Assembly (NCBI RefSeq): GCF_049680855.1
Contig: NZ_JBMPGS010000002.1
Location: 682,001-746,000, forward strand
Direction of reading: 5' to 3'
Source: Salinimicrobium sp049680855
Lineage (GTDB): Bacteria; Bacteroidota; Bacteroidia; Flavobacteriales; Flavobacteriaceae
DNA: 64,000 nt
Part shown: one piece after another, positions 56,406-64,000 of the stretch
Layout of the letters: the number at the start of each line of letters is the position of its first letter
Numbering within the stretch: position 1 is the stretch's first letter
The notes under the pieces: model-generated
Seen by the model: only the letters and a program-made list of their open reading frames with translations
Database searches by the model: none
Told to the model about the DNA's origin: nothing
Position numbers and translations under genes: made by a program

Positions 56406-57602
56406 ATGTCATTTAAAAATTTAGAATTAACTCAACCTATCCTGAAAGCTTTAGACGCCCAGGGATACACCAATCCTACACCTATTCAGCAACAATCCAT
56501 TCCTTTGGTATTAAAGGGAAGAGATTTGCTGGGGGTAGCACAAACAGGCACCGGAAAAACAGCTGCCTTTGGAATTCCGCTTTTACAGCTTCTGGATGCT
56601 CAAAAGAATCCAAAAAAGGGAATTAAAGGACTTATTTTAACTCCAACAAGAGAATTAGCAATACAAATTGAAGAAAGCCTTACCGCTTACGGAAAATACA
56701 CAAAACCCTCTCATGCGGTTATTTTTGGAGGTGTTTCCCAAGTCCCACAAGTAAAAAAATTACAACAAGGTGTAGATATTCTTGTCGCAACTCCGGGAAG
56801 GCTTCTGGATCTTATGGACCAGGGTTTTATTAAATTGAACCAGCTCGAGATTTTCGTTCTGGATGAAGCCGATCGTATGCTTGATATGGGATTTATTCAT
56901 GATGTAAAAAAGGTCATCAAAAACCTTCCGGCAAAACGGCAAACCTTGTATTTTTCGGCTACGATGCCACAAGAAATCCAGAGTCTGGCGAATATGCTTT
57001 TGAAAGATCCTGCCAAAGTGGAAGTTACTCCCGCATCATCAACGGTAGATAAAATTAATCAAAGCGTTTATTTTACTAATAAACCCGATAAACGAAAACT
57101 TCTCTTGCACCTGCTTGCAGAAAACGAAATTTCCACCGCCCTGGTTTTTACACGTACCAAACATGGAGCTGATAAAGTGGCAAAATTCCTTAGCAAATCA
57201 GATTTTAAATCGGCAGCCATTCATGGAAACAAAAGCCAGAATGCCCGCCAGAATGCTTTGAAAAATTTTAAAAATGGTAAACTGAACGTGCTGGTTGCAA
57301 CAGATATTGCCGCGCGCGGGATAGACATAGATGAACTCACACACGTATTCAATTTTGACCTTCCCAATGTTCCAGAGACTTACGTACATCGTATAGGTCG
57401 TACAGGTAGGGCAGGAAATAATGGGATAGCGATTTCTTTTTGCGCCGCAGAAGAAAGACCCGATCTTAAAAACATTGAAAAGCTGGCCGCGATAAAAATT
57501 CCGGTGGTACAGGGACACCCTTTTCCGCTTGATGAAAATGCAGCCCCACAGGCCGCCCAAAAGAAGCAGGGGAATCGCAACCGCCAAAGAAGAAGGGCTT
57601 AA
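56406..57602 (+). CDS. DEAD-box RNA helicase (RhlE type)
   Basis: A 398-residue helicase: Q motif NPTPIQQQSIP, motif I VAQTGTGKTAAFGIP, motif Ia TPTRELAIQ, motif II VLDEADRMLDMGF, motif III SATMP, motif V ARGIDI and motif VI HRIGRTGRAG. A short Arg-rich tail follows. It belongs to the RhlE/CsdA-like group. With the divergent helicase upstream and a cold-shock-domain gene downstream it forms an RNA-structure gene cluster. Confidence 0.94.
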   Translation: MSFKNLELTQPILKALDAQGYTNPTPIQQQSIPLVLKGRDLLGVAQTGTGKTAAFGIPLLQLLDAQKNPKKGIKGLILTPTRELAIQIEESLTAYGKYTKPSHAVIFGGVSQVPQVKKLQQGVDILVATPGRLLDLMDQGFIKLNQLEIFVLDEADRMLDMGFIHDVKKVIKNLPAKRQTLYFSATMPQEIQSLANMLLKDPAKVEVTPASSTVDKINQSVYFTNKPDKRKLLLHLLAENEISTALVFTRTKHGADKVAKFLSKSDFKSAAIHGNKSQNARQNALKNFKNGKLNVLVATDIAARGIDIDELTHVFNFDLPNVPETYVHRIGRTGRAGNNGIAISFCAAEERPDLKNIEKLAAIKIPVVQGHPFPLDENAAPQAAQKKQGNRNRQRRRA

Positions 57603-57653
57603 ATTCAGTAATTTATGAATTACCTGATTTTCGGAAAGAACAATTAATTTAAT

Positions 57654-57661
57654 TATCTTTG
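57654..57661 (+). promoter_or_regulatory. -7 promoter element TATCTTTG for the cold-shock-domain gene
   Basis: Exact TAnnTTTG match, about 80 bases before the ATG at 57741. The leader of about 73 nt contains a small hairpin (57693-57698 with 57705-57710). Confidence 0.55.
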
Positions 57662-57740
57662 TATCAGGTTGATGTAAAAAACTTCTTCAGGAACTGCACC
57701 TTTTTGCAGTAACACATATAAAATAAACCAATAAACGTAC

Positions 57741-58199
57741 ATGGGTAGATCACAGGAAACCTCTAATAAAAAAGAAAAAGAAAAGAAAAAGCTAAAAAAG
57801 AAGCAGGAGAAAGAACTTAAAAGGAAAGAGCGTAAAGCAAATTCTGATAAAGGTAAAAGCCTGGAGGACATGCTTGTTTATGTCGATGAGAATGGGCATT
57901 TGACAGATACGCCACCAGATCCTGCTAAAAAGAAGAAAATCAAAGCTGAAGATATCCAGCTTGGTGCAGCAAAAAGAGAAGAGGTAGAGCCTGAAGACCT
58001 GATTAGGAAAGGTACCGTGACTTTCTTTAATGAATCAAAAGGATACGGTTTCATTAAAGATCTCGGAAATCAGGAAAGTATTTTCGTTCACGTGAACGGT
58101 CTTGAAGATGAGATTACTGAAGGAAATAAAGTCACTTTTGAAACCGAAATGGGACAAAAAGGACTTAACGCAATAAATGTAAAGTTGCTAAAGGATTAA
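57741..58199 (+). CDS. cold-shock-domain protein with long Lys-rich N-terminal extension
   Basis: A 152-residue protein. Residues 1-45 are strongly basic and probably a charged helix. A linker (50-85) follows, then a C-terminal cold-shock domain (about 88-152) with RNP1 KGYGFI and RNP2 IFVHV, which bind single-stranded RNA or DNA. Typical CspA proteins are only about 65-70 residues, so the N-terminal half is extra. A terminator follows at 58238. Confidence 0.92.
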   Translation: MGRSQETSNKKEKEKKKLKKKQEKELKRKERKANSDKGKSLEDMLVYVDENGHLTDTPPDPAKKKKIKAEDIQLGAAKREEVEPEDLIRKGTVTFFNESKGYGFIKDLGNQESIFVHVNGLEDEITEGNKVTFETEMGQKGLNAINVKLLKD

Positions 58200-58237
58200 A
58201 ACTCTAAGAACAAAGCTTACAATATCAATAAATCTAA

Positions 58238-58272
58238 ATATTCGGAAAATGGCATTTTCCGGATATTTTTTT
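58238..58272 (+). terminator. intrinsic terminator after the cold-shock-domain gene
   Basis: A stem of nine perfect pairs (cggaaaatg with cattttccg) is extended by G-T pairs and followed by a run of eight T. The intergenic stretch behind it (to 58495) shows no gene. Confidence 0.8.
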
Positions 58273-58495
58273 TGCCTTAATTAAAAATTAAACCCTGGCT
58301 TTTAATAACTTCTTACAACGGGTTCAATTTCTTTTCTACTTCCTGTCTAAAAAATATCAGGTATTAAATATTTGTAAAAAAATATAAATTTTCACCTTAT
58401 ACAACTCGCACGTTTCCAGTTTTTTATATAGATTAGCACTTTTAAAGTTAAACAAAAGTCTTTTTTTATTACTGTACTTTCCCAATTTCAAAGAA

Positions 58496-59626
58496 ATGAG
58501 TGAAGAGGCAAGGCTGCAAGAGCTTGAAGATTTTAAAATCCTGGATACTCCCTACGAGCAAGAGCTTGATGAACTGGTAGCAATTGCCTCTGCAATTTGC
58601 GATACTCCAATTGCATTAGTATCCCTGGTTGATAATAAACGCTTGTGGTTCAAATCAAAAATAGGGATAGATATAAAAGAGGCTGCACGAGATACCTCAT
58701 TTTGTCAATATACCCTGGATAATCCCAAAGAAGTCCTGGTCGTAGAAGACCCTCTTAATGACGTAAGATTTAAAGACAATCCTTTTGTTTTGGGAAATCC
58801 GCATATTCGATTTTATGCCGCCGCCCCTCTTGAAACTACAAAAGGAAATGTGCTGGGCACGCTTTCTATCATTGACAGTAAACCTCGTACTATTTCTGAA
58901 AGTCAAAAAATTGCTTTGCAGCTTCTTGCAAAAAGGGTGATGAATTACCTGGAAACTAGTAAGATGCTGGCCATTCAGGGCGATCAACTGGAAATGCAGG
59001 CAGAAAAACTCAGAAAACTTACCAATTATGCTCCGGGAGCCCTCTTTCAGCTCAAAATGGAAAAGGATGGGAGAATGTTCTTTCCGTTTCTTAGCCAGGG
59101 TTTTGCAGAAATCCATCCGGAACTGGACATGGAAGCACTTAAAACAGATGCCACTATTTGCTTTGAAGTCGTTCACCCCGATGATGTAGGGCCGCTACAA
59201 AAAAGCCTGGAAGCGTCGTTTGCAAATCTTTCGCCTTGGAGTCAGGAATACAGGGTGGTTTCTGAAGACGGTGATATTTCCTGGCATTGGGCAAATGCAA
59301 AGCCCGAACGTAAAGAAGATGGCGCCATGATATGGCACGGTACTTTTCAGGACATTACAGAACGAAAAGAATATATGAACACGCTGGAGCAAATTCTTTT
59401 CGACATTTCTCACGTTATAAGAAAACCAGTGGCGAACATGTTGGGCCTTACAACTGCAATAGAAGAGTATGACCTTGATCCCGAATCATTAAAAACCTAT
59501 GTTTCACGGCTGAAAATTGTTTCTGAAGAAATGGACAGTCACATCAAGAAGCTAAATGAGGTATACATGCAAAGAAAATCACAGGCACAGGGGATCGTTT
59601 CGGCAGTTCCTGCTGAAGAAGATTAG
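58496..59626 (+). CDS. GAF-PAS sensor protein with an isolated H-box region
   Basis: A 376-residue cytoplasmic protein. Residues 1-160 are a GAF domain (RLQELEDFKILDTPYEQELDE, in parts: LQELEDFKILDTP and FYAAAPL). Residues 175-295 are a PAS_3 domain (HPDDVGPLQKSL, WHGTFQDITERK). Residues 300-360 are a two-helix segment with an H-box-like FDISHVIRKPVANM (His306), as in HisKA dimerisation domains, but the protein ends before any HATPase domain. It may be phosphorylated by another kinase or be a decayed kinase. It stands alone. Confidence 0.85.
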   Translation: MSEEARLQELEDFKILDTPYEQELDELVAIASAICDTPIALVSLVDNKRLWFKSKIGIDIKEAARDTSFCQYTLDNPKEVLVVEDPLNDVRFKDNPFVLGNPHIRFYAAAPLETTKGNVLGTLSIIDSKPRTISESQKIALQLLAKRVMNYLETSKMLAIQGDQLEMQAEKLRKLTNYAPGALFQLKMEKDGRMFFPFLSQGFAEIHPELDMEALKTDATICFEVVHPDDVGPLQKSLEASFANLSPWSQEYRVVSEDGDISWHWANAKPERKEDGAMIWHGTFQDITERKEYMNTLEQILFDISHVIRKPVANMLGLTTAIEEYDLDPESLKTYVSRLKIVSEEMDSHIKKLNEVYMQRKSQAQGIVSAVPAEED

Positions 59627-59680
59627 TCAAAAATGACATTTTAGACTTCTTTTCTAATAAAAAACTTTCAGGAAGAAAAC

Positions 59681-60673
59681 TTATACCTTTACAATCATTT
59701 TACCATGATTTTTTCCTTCGAACAGGTCCAGAAATGCCTGCGGAATCTTTTCGAACCCCTCCTGCAGAGTTTCGTCATAGATTAATCTCTCTTCCTCCAT
59801 CCAAATTGCCAGTTGTTTTACAGCCGGACCAAAATCTTTTACATGATCCCGCACTAAAAATCCCTGCATCAAAGCACTTTTCTTAATAAGAGTACCTTCA
59901 TATCTGGGTCCCGTGGGAATTTCGGTTTTATTATATATTGAAATCGCGCCGCAATTTATAATACGGGCATCTTTGTTAATATTAGCTATGGCAGCATCAA
60001 GGATCTCTCCGCCAACATTATCAAAATATACATCTACACCATTGGGGCAGGCTTCTGCAATAGCCTCTTTCATGTTTTTAGTAGTCTTATAATTGATGCC
60101 TCCATCAAACCCGAACTTGTTTTGAATATGATCAATTTTTTCATAACTCCCGGCGATACCAATAACTTTACAGCCTTTAATCTTTCCTATTTGACCAGCC
60201 ACAGAGCCCACTGCTCCTGCTGCACCTGAAACCAGCAACGTCTCCCCTTCCTTCAGCTTTCCTATTTTCTCAAGTGCCAAAAATGCGGTTAAACCAGTCA
60301 GTCCTAAAATTCCAAGGTATGCCGTGGGTTGGCGGGTAATATCAATTTTGTTTAATCCGGTTCCTTTACTGGTTTGATATTCCTTCCATTTTAACATTCC
60401 GCTAAGGAGCTCGCCCCTTTTAAAATTTCCGTTCATGGATTCCATCACCTCTGCAACTATCATGGATTCCATCGGTACGTTGAGCTTGAAAGGCTCAATA
60501 TAAGATTCCTCATCACGCATTCTACCGCGCAGGTAAGGATCTACAGAAACATAGAGGGTCTTTAAAAAAATCTCCCCTTCAGACACCTGCGGATCCTCTT
60601 CTTCAATGATTTTAAAATCATCTAAAGAAGGTTTTCCTTTGGGCCGGTTTACAAGAAGAATTGATTTTATCAT
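59681..60673 (-). CDS. NADP-dependent oxidoreductase, zinc-free MDR (LTB4DH/CurA type)
   Basis: A 330-residue medium-chain reductase without zinc ligands. NRPKGKP at the start, YVSVDPYLRGRM, the nucleotide loop SGAAGAVGSVAGQIGK and the FDNVGGEILD segment match the leukotriene B4 12-hydroxydehydrogenase/CurA group, which reduces C=C bonds of enones with NADPH. A 10-bp hairpin lies just upstream of the ATG (60683-60713). Confidence 0.92.
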   Translation of the reverse strand: MIKSILLVNRPKGKPSLDDFKIIEEEDPQVSEGEIFLKTLYVSVDPYLRGRMRDEESYIEPFKLNVPMESMIVAEVMESMNGNFKRGELLSGMLKWKEYQTSKGTGLNKIDITRQPTAYLGILGLTGLTAFLALEKIGKLKEGETLLVSGAAGAVGSVAGQIGKIKGCKVIGIAGSYEKIDHIQNKFGFDGGINYKTTKNMKEAIAEACPNGVDVYFDNVGGEILDAAIANINKDARIINCGAISIYNKTEIPTGPRYEGTLIKKSALMQGFLVRDHVKDFGPAVKQLAIWMEEERLIYDETLQEGFEKIPQAFLDLFEGKNHGKMIVKV

Positions 60674-60682
60674 TTTCCAGAA

Positions 60683-60713
60683 GTTTTCCTGAAGATAATG
60701 CTTTCAGGAAAAC
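60683..60713 (-). promoter_or_regulatory. 10-bp perfect hairpin in the leader of the oxidoreductase gene
   Basis: Arms 60683-60692 and 60704-60713 (gttttcctga/tcaggaaaac) with an 11-base loop, ending 10 bases before the ATG at 60673. No T run follows, so it is not a normal terminator; it could limit access to the start codon. Confidence 0.45.
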
Positions 60714-60763
60714 CGAACAAGTTCAAAAATGTCAAAACTTCGCCAAAACATTTGACCAAAAAA

Positions 60764-60800
60764 ACATAAAAAAACCCCTCCAAATTGCTCTGGAGAGGTT
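60764..60800 (-). terminator. intrinsic terminator of rpsA
   Basis: On the minus strand a stem of ten pairs with one G-T (60791-60800 with 60773-60782) is followed by a T run, 47 bp after the rpsA stop. Confidence 0.82.
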
Positions 60801-60846
60801 CTTATTATTAAGATAAAGTTCTTTCGCTAAAGCGAAATTTCAGAAA

Positions 60847-62670
60847 TTATTTTCCTTCCATTTTATCTTTAAGCGCTTGTAGATCTGCATTTACATCACC
60901 AATGGTGGTTTTGTCGTTTTGTGCAGCTTTCTTAGCAGCCTGTTTTACGATTTGTTGCTCCTCTTCTCTGTGGATAGCAGTATGAGATGCTACAACACGT
61001 TTAAATTCTTTATTGAATTCAATGATTTGGAACTCTGCAGATTCTCCCTGCTTCAATTTGTTTCCATCCTCTTTTTCAAGGTGACGTTGCGGTACAAAAG
61101 CAGTGATATCTTCGTTAAAGTCAATAGTCGCTCCTTTGTCTACGATCTCAGAAATTTCAGCAGTATGCGTAGTACCTACAGCAAATTCAGCTTCATATTT
61201 ATCCCAAGGGTTAGACTCAGTTTGTTTGTGACCAAGACTCAATTTACGTCCTTCAACATCAAGCTCAAGAACTACTACGTCAAGCTTATCACCTACGTTA
61301 GTAAATTCACTTGGATGTTTGATCTTCTTAGTCCATGAAAGGTCAGAGATATAGATAAGTCCGTCAATTCCTTCTTCAAGTTCTACGAATACTCCAAAGT
61401 TAGTAAAGTTACGAACGATACCAGTATGTCTTGAACCTACAGGATATTTAGAAGTGATATCTGTCCATGGGTCTGGAGTCAATTGCTTGATACCTAGAGA
61501 CATTTTACGGTCTTCACGATCTAAAGTAAGGATTTGAGCTTCAACCTCATCACCAACATTTACGAAATCCTGAGCTGAACGCAGGTGCGTGCTCCATGAC
61601 ATTTCAGAAACGTGGATAAGACCTTCAACACCTTCTGCAACTTCGATAAATGCACCGTAATCTGCGATCACAACTACTTTACCTTTTACTTTATCACCAA
61701 CTTTAAGGTTCTCGTCAAGAGCCTCCCATGGGTGTTTACTCAATTGTTTAAGACCCAACTGAATTCTTGTTTTAGCCTCATCAAAGTCAAGGATAACAAC
61801 GTTCAGTTTTTGATCAAGTTCAACGATCTCATTTGGATGGTTAATTCTTGACCAGCTAAGATCTGTAATGTGAACAAGTCCGTCAACACCTCCAAGGTCA
61901 ACGAATACACCGTAAGAAGTAATGTTCTTAACAGTACCTTCAAGTACCTGACCTTTTTCAAGCTGCCCAATGATCTCTTTTTTCTGCTCTTCAATATCAG
62001 CTTCGATAAGTGCCTTATGAGATACAACAACGTTCTTGAATTCATGATTAATCTTAACCACTTTGAATTCCATTGTTTTTCCTACATATGCATCGTAATC
62101 CCTAATTGGTTTCACATCGATTTGCGAACCTGGAAGGAAAGCTTCAATTCCAAAAACGTCAACGATCATACCACCTTTGGTACGACATTTAACGAATCCA
62201 TTCACGATAAGACTTTCATCATGAGCTTTGTTCACTCGGTCCCAAGCCATGATCACACGCGCCTTACGGTGAGAAAGGATCAATTGACCTGTAGCATCTT
62301 CACGAACATCAATCAATACTTCAACTTCATCTCCAACTTTAAGATCTGGGTTGTAACGGAACTCATTTAAAGAGATCACACCCTCACTTTTTGCATTGAT
62401 ATCGATGATCGCATCACGATCGGTAATGTTGATTACTTTACCTGTAGTAACTTCGTCATCTAGCGTGTCAACGAAATTCTCTGCTACAAGCTTCTCAAAC
62501 TCTTCCAGCTTTTGATCGTCGATAGGATCAATTCCTTCTTCGTAATTGTGCCAGTTGAATTCTTTTAAGAATTGCTCAGGGTTTTGCTGTTGTTCAACTG
62601 TCTCAGGTTGAGACGCAGTATCCATTCCGGCTACTTCCTGAACTTCTTTGTTTGTGTTTTCTTCAGCCAT
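60847..62670 (-). CDS. rpsA: 30S ribosomal protein S1
   Basis: A 607-residue protein with an acidic N-terminal extension (about 70 residues) and six S1/OB-fold repeats. Repeat starts are visible as GKVINITDRDAII, GFVKCRTKGGMIV, GTVKNITSYGVFV, GKVVVIADYGAFI, GIVRNFTNFGVFV and AEISEIVDKGATI. It brings mRNA to the 30S subunit, which matters in Bacteroidota where Shine-Dalgarno pairing is weak. The leader of about 115 nt may be an autoregulatory site. It is next to cmk, as in many bacteria. Confidence 0.97.
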   Translation of the reverse strand: MAEENTNKEVQEVAGMDTASQPETVEQQQNPEQFLKEFNWHNYEEGIDPIDDQKLEEFEKLVAENFVDTLDDEVTTGKVINITDRDAIIDINAKSEGVISLNEFRYNPDLKVGDEVEVLIDVREDATGQLILSHRKARVIMAWDRVNKAHDESLIVNGFVKCRTKGGMIVDVFGIEAFLPGSQIDVKPIRDYDAYVGKTMEFKVVKINHEFKNVVVSHKALIEADIEEQKKEIIGQLEKGQVLEGTVKNITSYGVFVDLGGVDGLVHITDLSWSRINHPNEIVELDQKLNVVILDFDEAKTRIQLGLKQLSKHPWEALDENLKVGDKVKGKVVVIADYGAFIEVAEGVEGLIHVSEMSWSTHLRSAQDFVNVGDEVEAQILTLDREDRKMSLGIKQLTPDPWTDITSKYPVGSRHTGIVRNFTNFGVFVELEEGIDGLIYISDLSWTKKIKHPSEFTNVGDKLDVVVLELDVEGRKLSLGHKQTESNPWDKYEAEFAVGTTHTAEISEIVDKGATIDFNEDITAFVPQRHLEKEDGNKLKQGESAEFQIIEFNKEFKRVVASHTAIHREEEQQIVKQAAKKAAQNDKTTIGDVNADLQALKDKMEGK

Positions 62671-62791
62671 TGCTGATTATTAGTTTGTATCCCATATTCT
62701 TCGGAAGAAACTTTGCAATAAAAGAATACAGAAGTGTTTATAATATTGATTTTCAGTCCTTTTAATCTTCCAACTATCGCTAAAAGGAGTG

Positions 62792-62822
62792 CAAAAATAC
62801 AACTATTTTCTACAATATTCAA
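62792..62822 (-). promoter_or_regulatory. complete promoter TTG-N20-TATTTTTG for rpsA
   Basis: On the minus strand the -33 TTG (62820-62822) and -7 TATTTTTG (62792-62799) are 20 bases apart. They lie about 120 bases before the rpsA ATG. Confidence 0.68.
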
Positions 62823-62921
62823 TTATCAGAAAATAATTATCAGAAAATTGATTCTGAGGGAAATACAGCCGTTTGCAATTAACAATAATAAACAAGCATT
62901 TTTAATGAATACCAGTTATTG

Positions 62922-63611
62922 CTAATTGTTTATTGCATTATTGTAAAGCTGAAGGATCTTTTCAAACTGACCTTCTAAAGTGAGATGCGAATTATCAATT
63001 TCCTTTGCATCACTTGCTTTTACAAGCGGGGAATCTTCGCGTGTTGTATCTAAGAGATCTCTTTTCTGCACATTTTCAAGCACATCTTCATAAGTTACCT
63101 CTTCCCCCCTTTCGCGTAGCTCCTTAAACCTGCGTTGCGCACGTTCTTCAGCAGAAGCAGTCATGAAAACCTTAAGTTCTGCATCGGGAAAAACAACTGT
63201 TCCAATGTCGCGACCGTCCATCACAATGCCTTTTTCTCTGCCCATTTCCTGCTGTTGCGCTACAAGCATTTCTCGCACCTGTGGAACTGCTGCCACCAGG
63301 CTCACAAATTCTGAAACTTCCATTTGTCTTATTTCCCTTTCCACATTTTCATCGTTCAGGTACATCTCTGCAAAGCCTGCATCATTACTAAAGACAAATC
63401 GCAACTTTATTTGCGGAAGAGCCTTTACAAGGCCGTCAACATCAAAGGAATTCTTACTAATATAATCTGTTTTGAGCGCATACAGCGTCACCGCTCGATA
63501 CATAGCACCCGTATCTACGTAAACATAACCCAGTTTTTTAGCCAGTTGTTTAGCTACTGTACTTTTACCCGTAGAAGAAAAGCCGTCAATGGCAATAGTG
63601 ATTTTTTTCAA
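62922..63611 (-). CDS. cmk: (d)CMP kinase
   Basis: A 229-residue nucleoside monophosphate kinase that makes (d)CDP. Walker A is GFSSTGKST (residues 10-18), followed by the YVDTGAMYRAVT substrate region, VMDGRDIGTVVFP, and the lid with RAQRRFKELRERG. The start is a TTG at 63611; this gives the usual KKITIAIDG beginning and no ATG is available nearby. Promoter box at 63748-63755. Confidence 0.95.
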   Translation of the reverse strand: MKKITIAIDGFSSTGKSTVAKQLAKKLGYVYVDTGAMYRAVTLYALKTDYISKNSFDVDGLVKALPQIKLRFVFSNDAGFAEMYLNDENVEREIRQMEVSEFVSLVAAVPQVREMLVAQQQEMGREKGIVMDGRDIGTVVFPDAELKVFMTASAEERAQRRFKELRERGEEVTYEDVLENVQKRDLLDTTREDSPLVKASDAKEIDNSHLTLEGQFEKILQLYNNAINN

Positions 63612-63747
63612 TTTCAGAAGTTTTAATCTCCGCAGCGGGAGTATTCAAAAAGAGGATTATAGCGAGCTATTTTTTCATATTAATTAAAAATATCAGCTGA
63701 AAAACATATTTGTTACTTTTAATCTGAACAATATGCTCACCCGGCGG

Positions 63748-63755
63748 CAAAGATA
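63748..63755 (-). promoter_or_regulatory. -7 promoter element TATCTTTG for cmk
   Basis: CAAAGATA on the + strand reads TATCTTTG on the minus strand, 137 bases before the cmk TTG start. Confidence 0.5.
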
Positions 63756-63882
63756 AAAATAAACTGAAGAATGTACTTGCTACAAATTTTCCGGTGTGTA
63801 GAAAGTTCAAAAGGTTTCAGATTTATATTTGAAATATACGCTCCAGAATCTCTATATCAAATCCCCTTTTTGGAACCTAAGC

Positions 63883-63912
63883 AAAAAAAAAGCTCCGGAA
63901 TTTTCCGGAGCT
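63883..63912 (-). terminator. intrinsic terminator of the lon-like gene
   Basis: On the minus strand a 10-bp perfect stem (63903-63912 with 63891-63900, core agctccggaa) is followed by eight T. It lies 15 bp after the stop of the gene that enters from the right edge. Confidence 0.85.
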
Positions 63913-63927
63913 CTATGTTTAGTTATC

Positions 63928-64000
63928 CTATAACTGTTTGGGATTCTTCACCATTTCATCTGTAATGGCAAGTTTAATAACTTCCCCCATCTCTTTGACG
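63928..64000 (-). CDS. 3' end of a gene, probably Lon protease (partial)
   Basis: The last 23 residues (VKEMGEVIKLAITDE, then MVKNPKQL) before a TAG at 63928-63930. The pattern fits the C-terminal helix of flavobacterial Lon (a VxxMxEVIxxALT-type end), and lon is a frequent neighbour of cmk in this family, but too little is in the window to be sure. A clear terminator follows. Confidence 0.5.
   Translation of the reverse strand, partial: VKEMGEVIKLAITDEMVKNPKQL

Larger units (their letters stand above)
63612..63927. other. intergenic region between cmk and the lon-like gene
   Basis: It holds the cmk promoter and a leader of about 130 nt, and the terminator of the upstream gene at 63883-63912. 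No gene is visible; a + strand frame at 63771-63965 overlaps the terminator and looks spurious. Confidence 0.55.

Noticed and set aside
63771..63965. Open frame of 64 codons on the + strand near the right end
   Set aside because: It crosses a clear terminator and the opposite-strand end of the lon-like gene, and the product has no recognisable feature.
1..64000. tRNA genes, insertion sequences, integrases and attachment sites
   Set aside because: None was recognised; no transposase or integrase motif and no cloverleaf-like sequence was seen, although I could not run a covariance search.

Overview
The window looks like a chromosome segment of a marine-type member of the Flavobacteriaceae (Bacteroidota). 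Five things point there: (i) promoters of the Bacteroidota type, TAnnTTTG about 7 bases before the start point, lie in front of many genes, and Shine-Dalgarno sites are scarce; (ii) a giant adhesin ends in the gliding-motility type B sorting domain of the type IX secretion system (T9SS) and sits beside a PorP/SprF protein; (iii) family content is flavobacterial (DUF3822, DUF2911, CcsBA fusion, UbiA prenyltransferase, rpsA next to cmk); (iv) the DNA is AT-rich; (v) signal peptides commonly end in xAQ. I cannot name the genus. No tRNA, rRNA operon, IS element, phage or CRISPR array was seen. RNase P RNA is present on the minus strand.

Layout. 1-8.2 kb: the end of an unidentified gene, a pirin, the cytochrome c synthase CcsBA (minus), then a tight + strand run of a DUF2520 protein, KdsC, a guanidinium-type SMR exporter, a UbiA prenyltransferase, Maf and a short MscS. 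8.3-13.7 kb: a secreted PIG-L deacetylase, a 50-residue membrane protein, a sodium/solute symporter and a Gfo/Idh/MocA oxidoreductase, probably a carbohydrate-use operon. 13.8-16.9 kb: a five-PAS histidine kinase with a single-domain response regulator. 17-25.7 kb: DUF2911, kdsB, a RecD-like helicase, a conserved flavobacterial group (DUF3822, rsmD), rnpB, dnaX and miaE. 25.7-29.8 kb (minus): exopolyphosphatase, ppk1, a SixA-like phosphatase and pdxH.

30.3-46.4 kb is the centrepiece: a four-gene, 16-kb surface operon closed by a strong terminator. It holds a small secreted protein, a 4227-residue HYR-repeat adhesin, a PorP/SprF protein and an OmpA-family protein. The adhesin contains twelve tandem 735-bp units (three HYR modules each) with no length change between copies.

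46.4-64 kb: a CAP-domain lipoprotein, ribonuclease Z with a STAS-like partner, pyrB-pyrR, a DAGK-like/DUF389 membrane protein, an OstA-like protein, an L,D-transpeptidase, a pentapeptide-repeat protein, two divergent DEAD-box helicases next to a cold-shock-domain protein (an RNA-remodelling group), a GAF-PAS protein that keeps an H-box but has no ATPase domain, an MDR oxidoreductase, rpsA, cmk, and the 3' end of a gene that is probably lon.

The points most worth a second look are the HYR array, an A10 slippery run in dnaX placed exactly at the gamma/tau boundary with stops just beyond it in both other frames, a dispersed 9-mer (TCAAAAATG, often part of the palindrome AAATGnCATTT), and a structured intergenic region at 16.86-17.0 kb.
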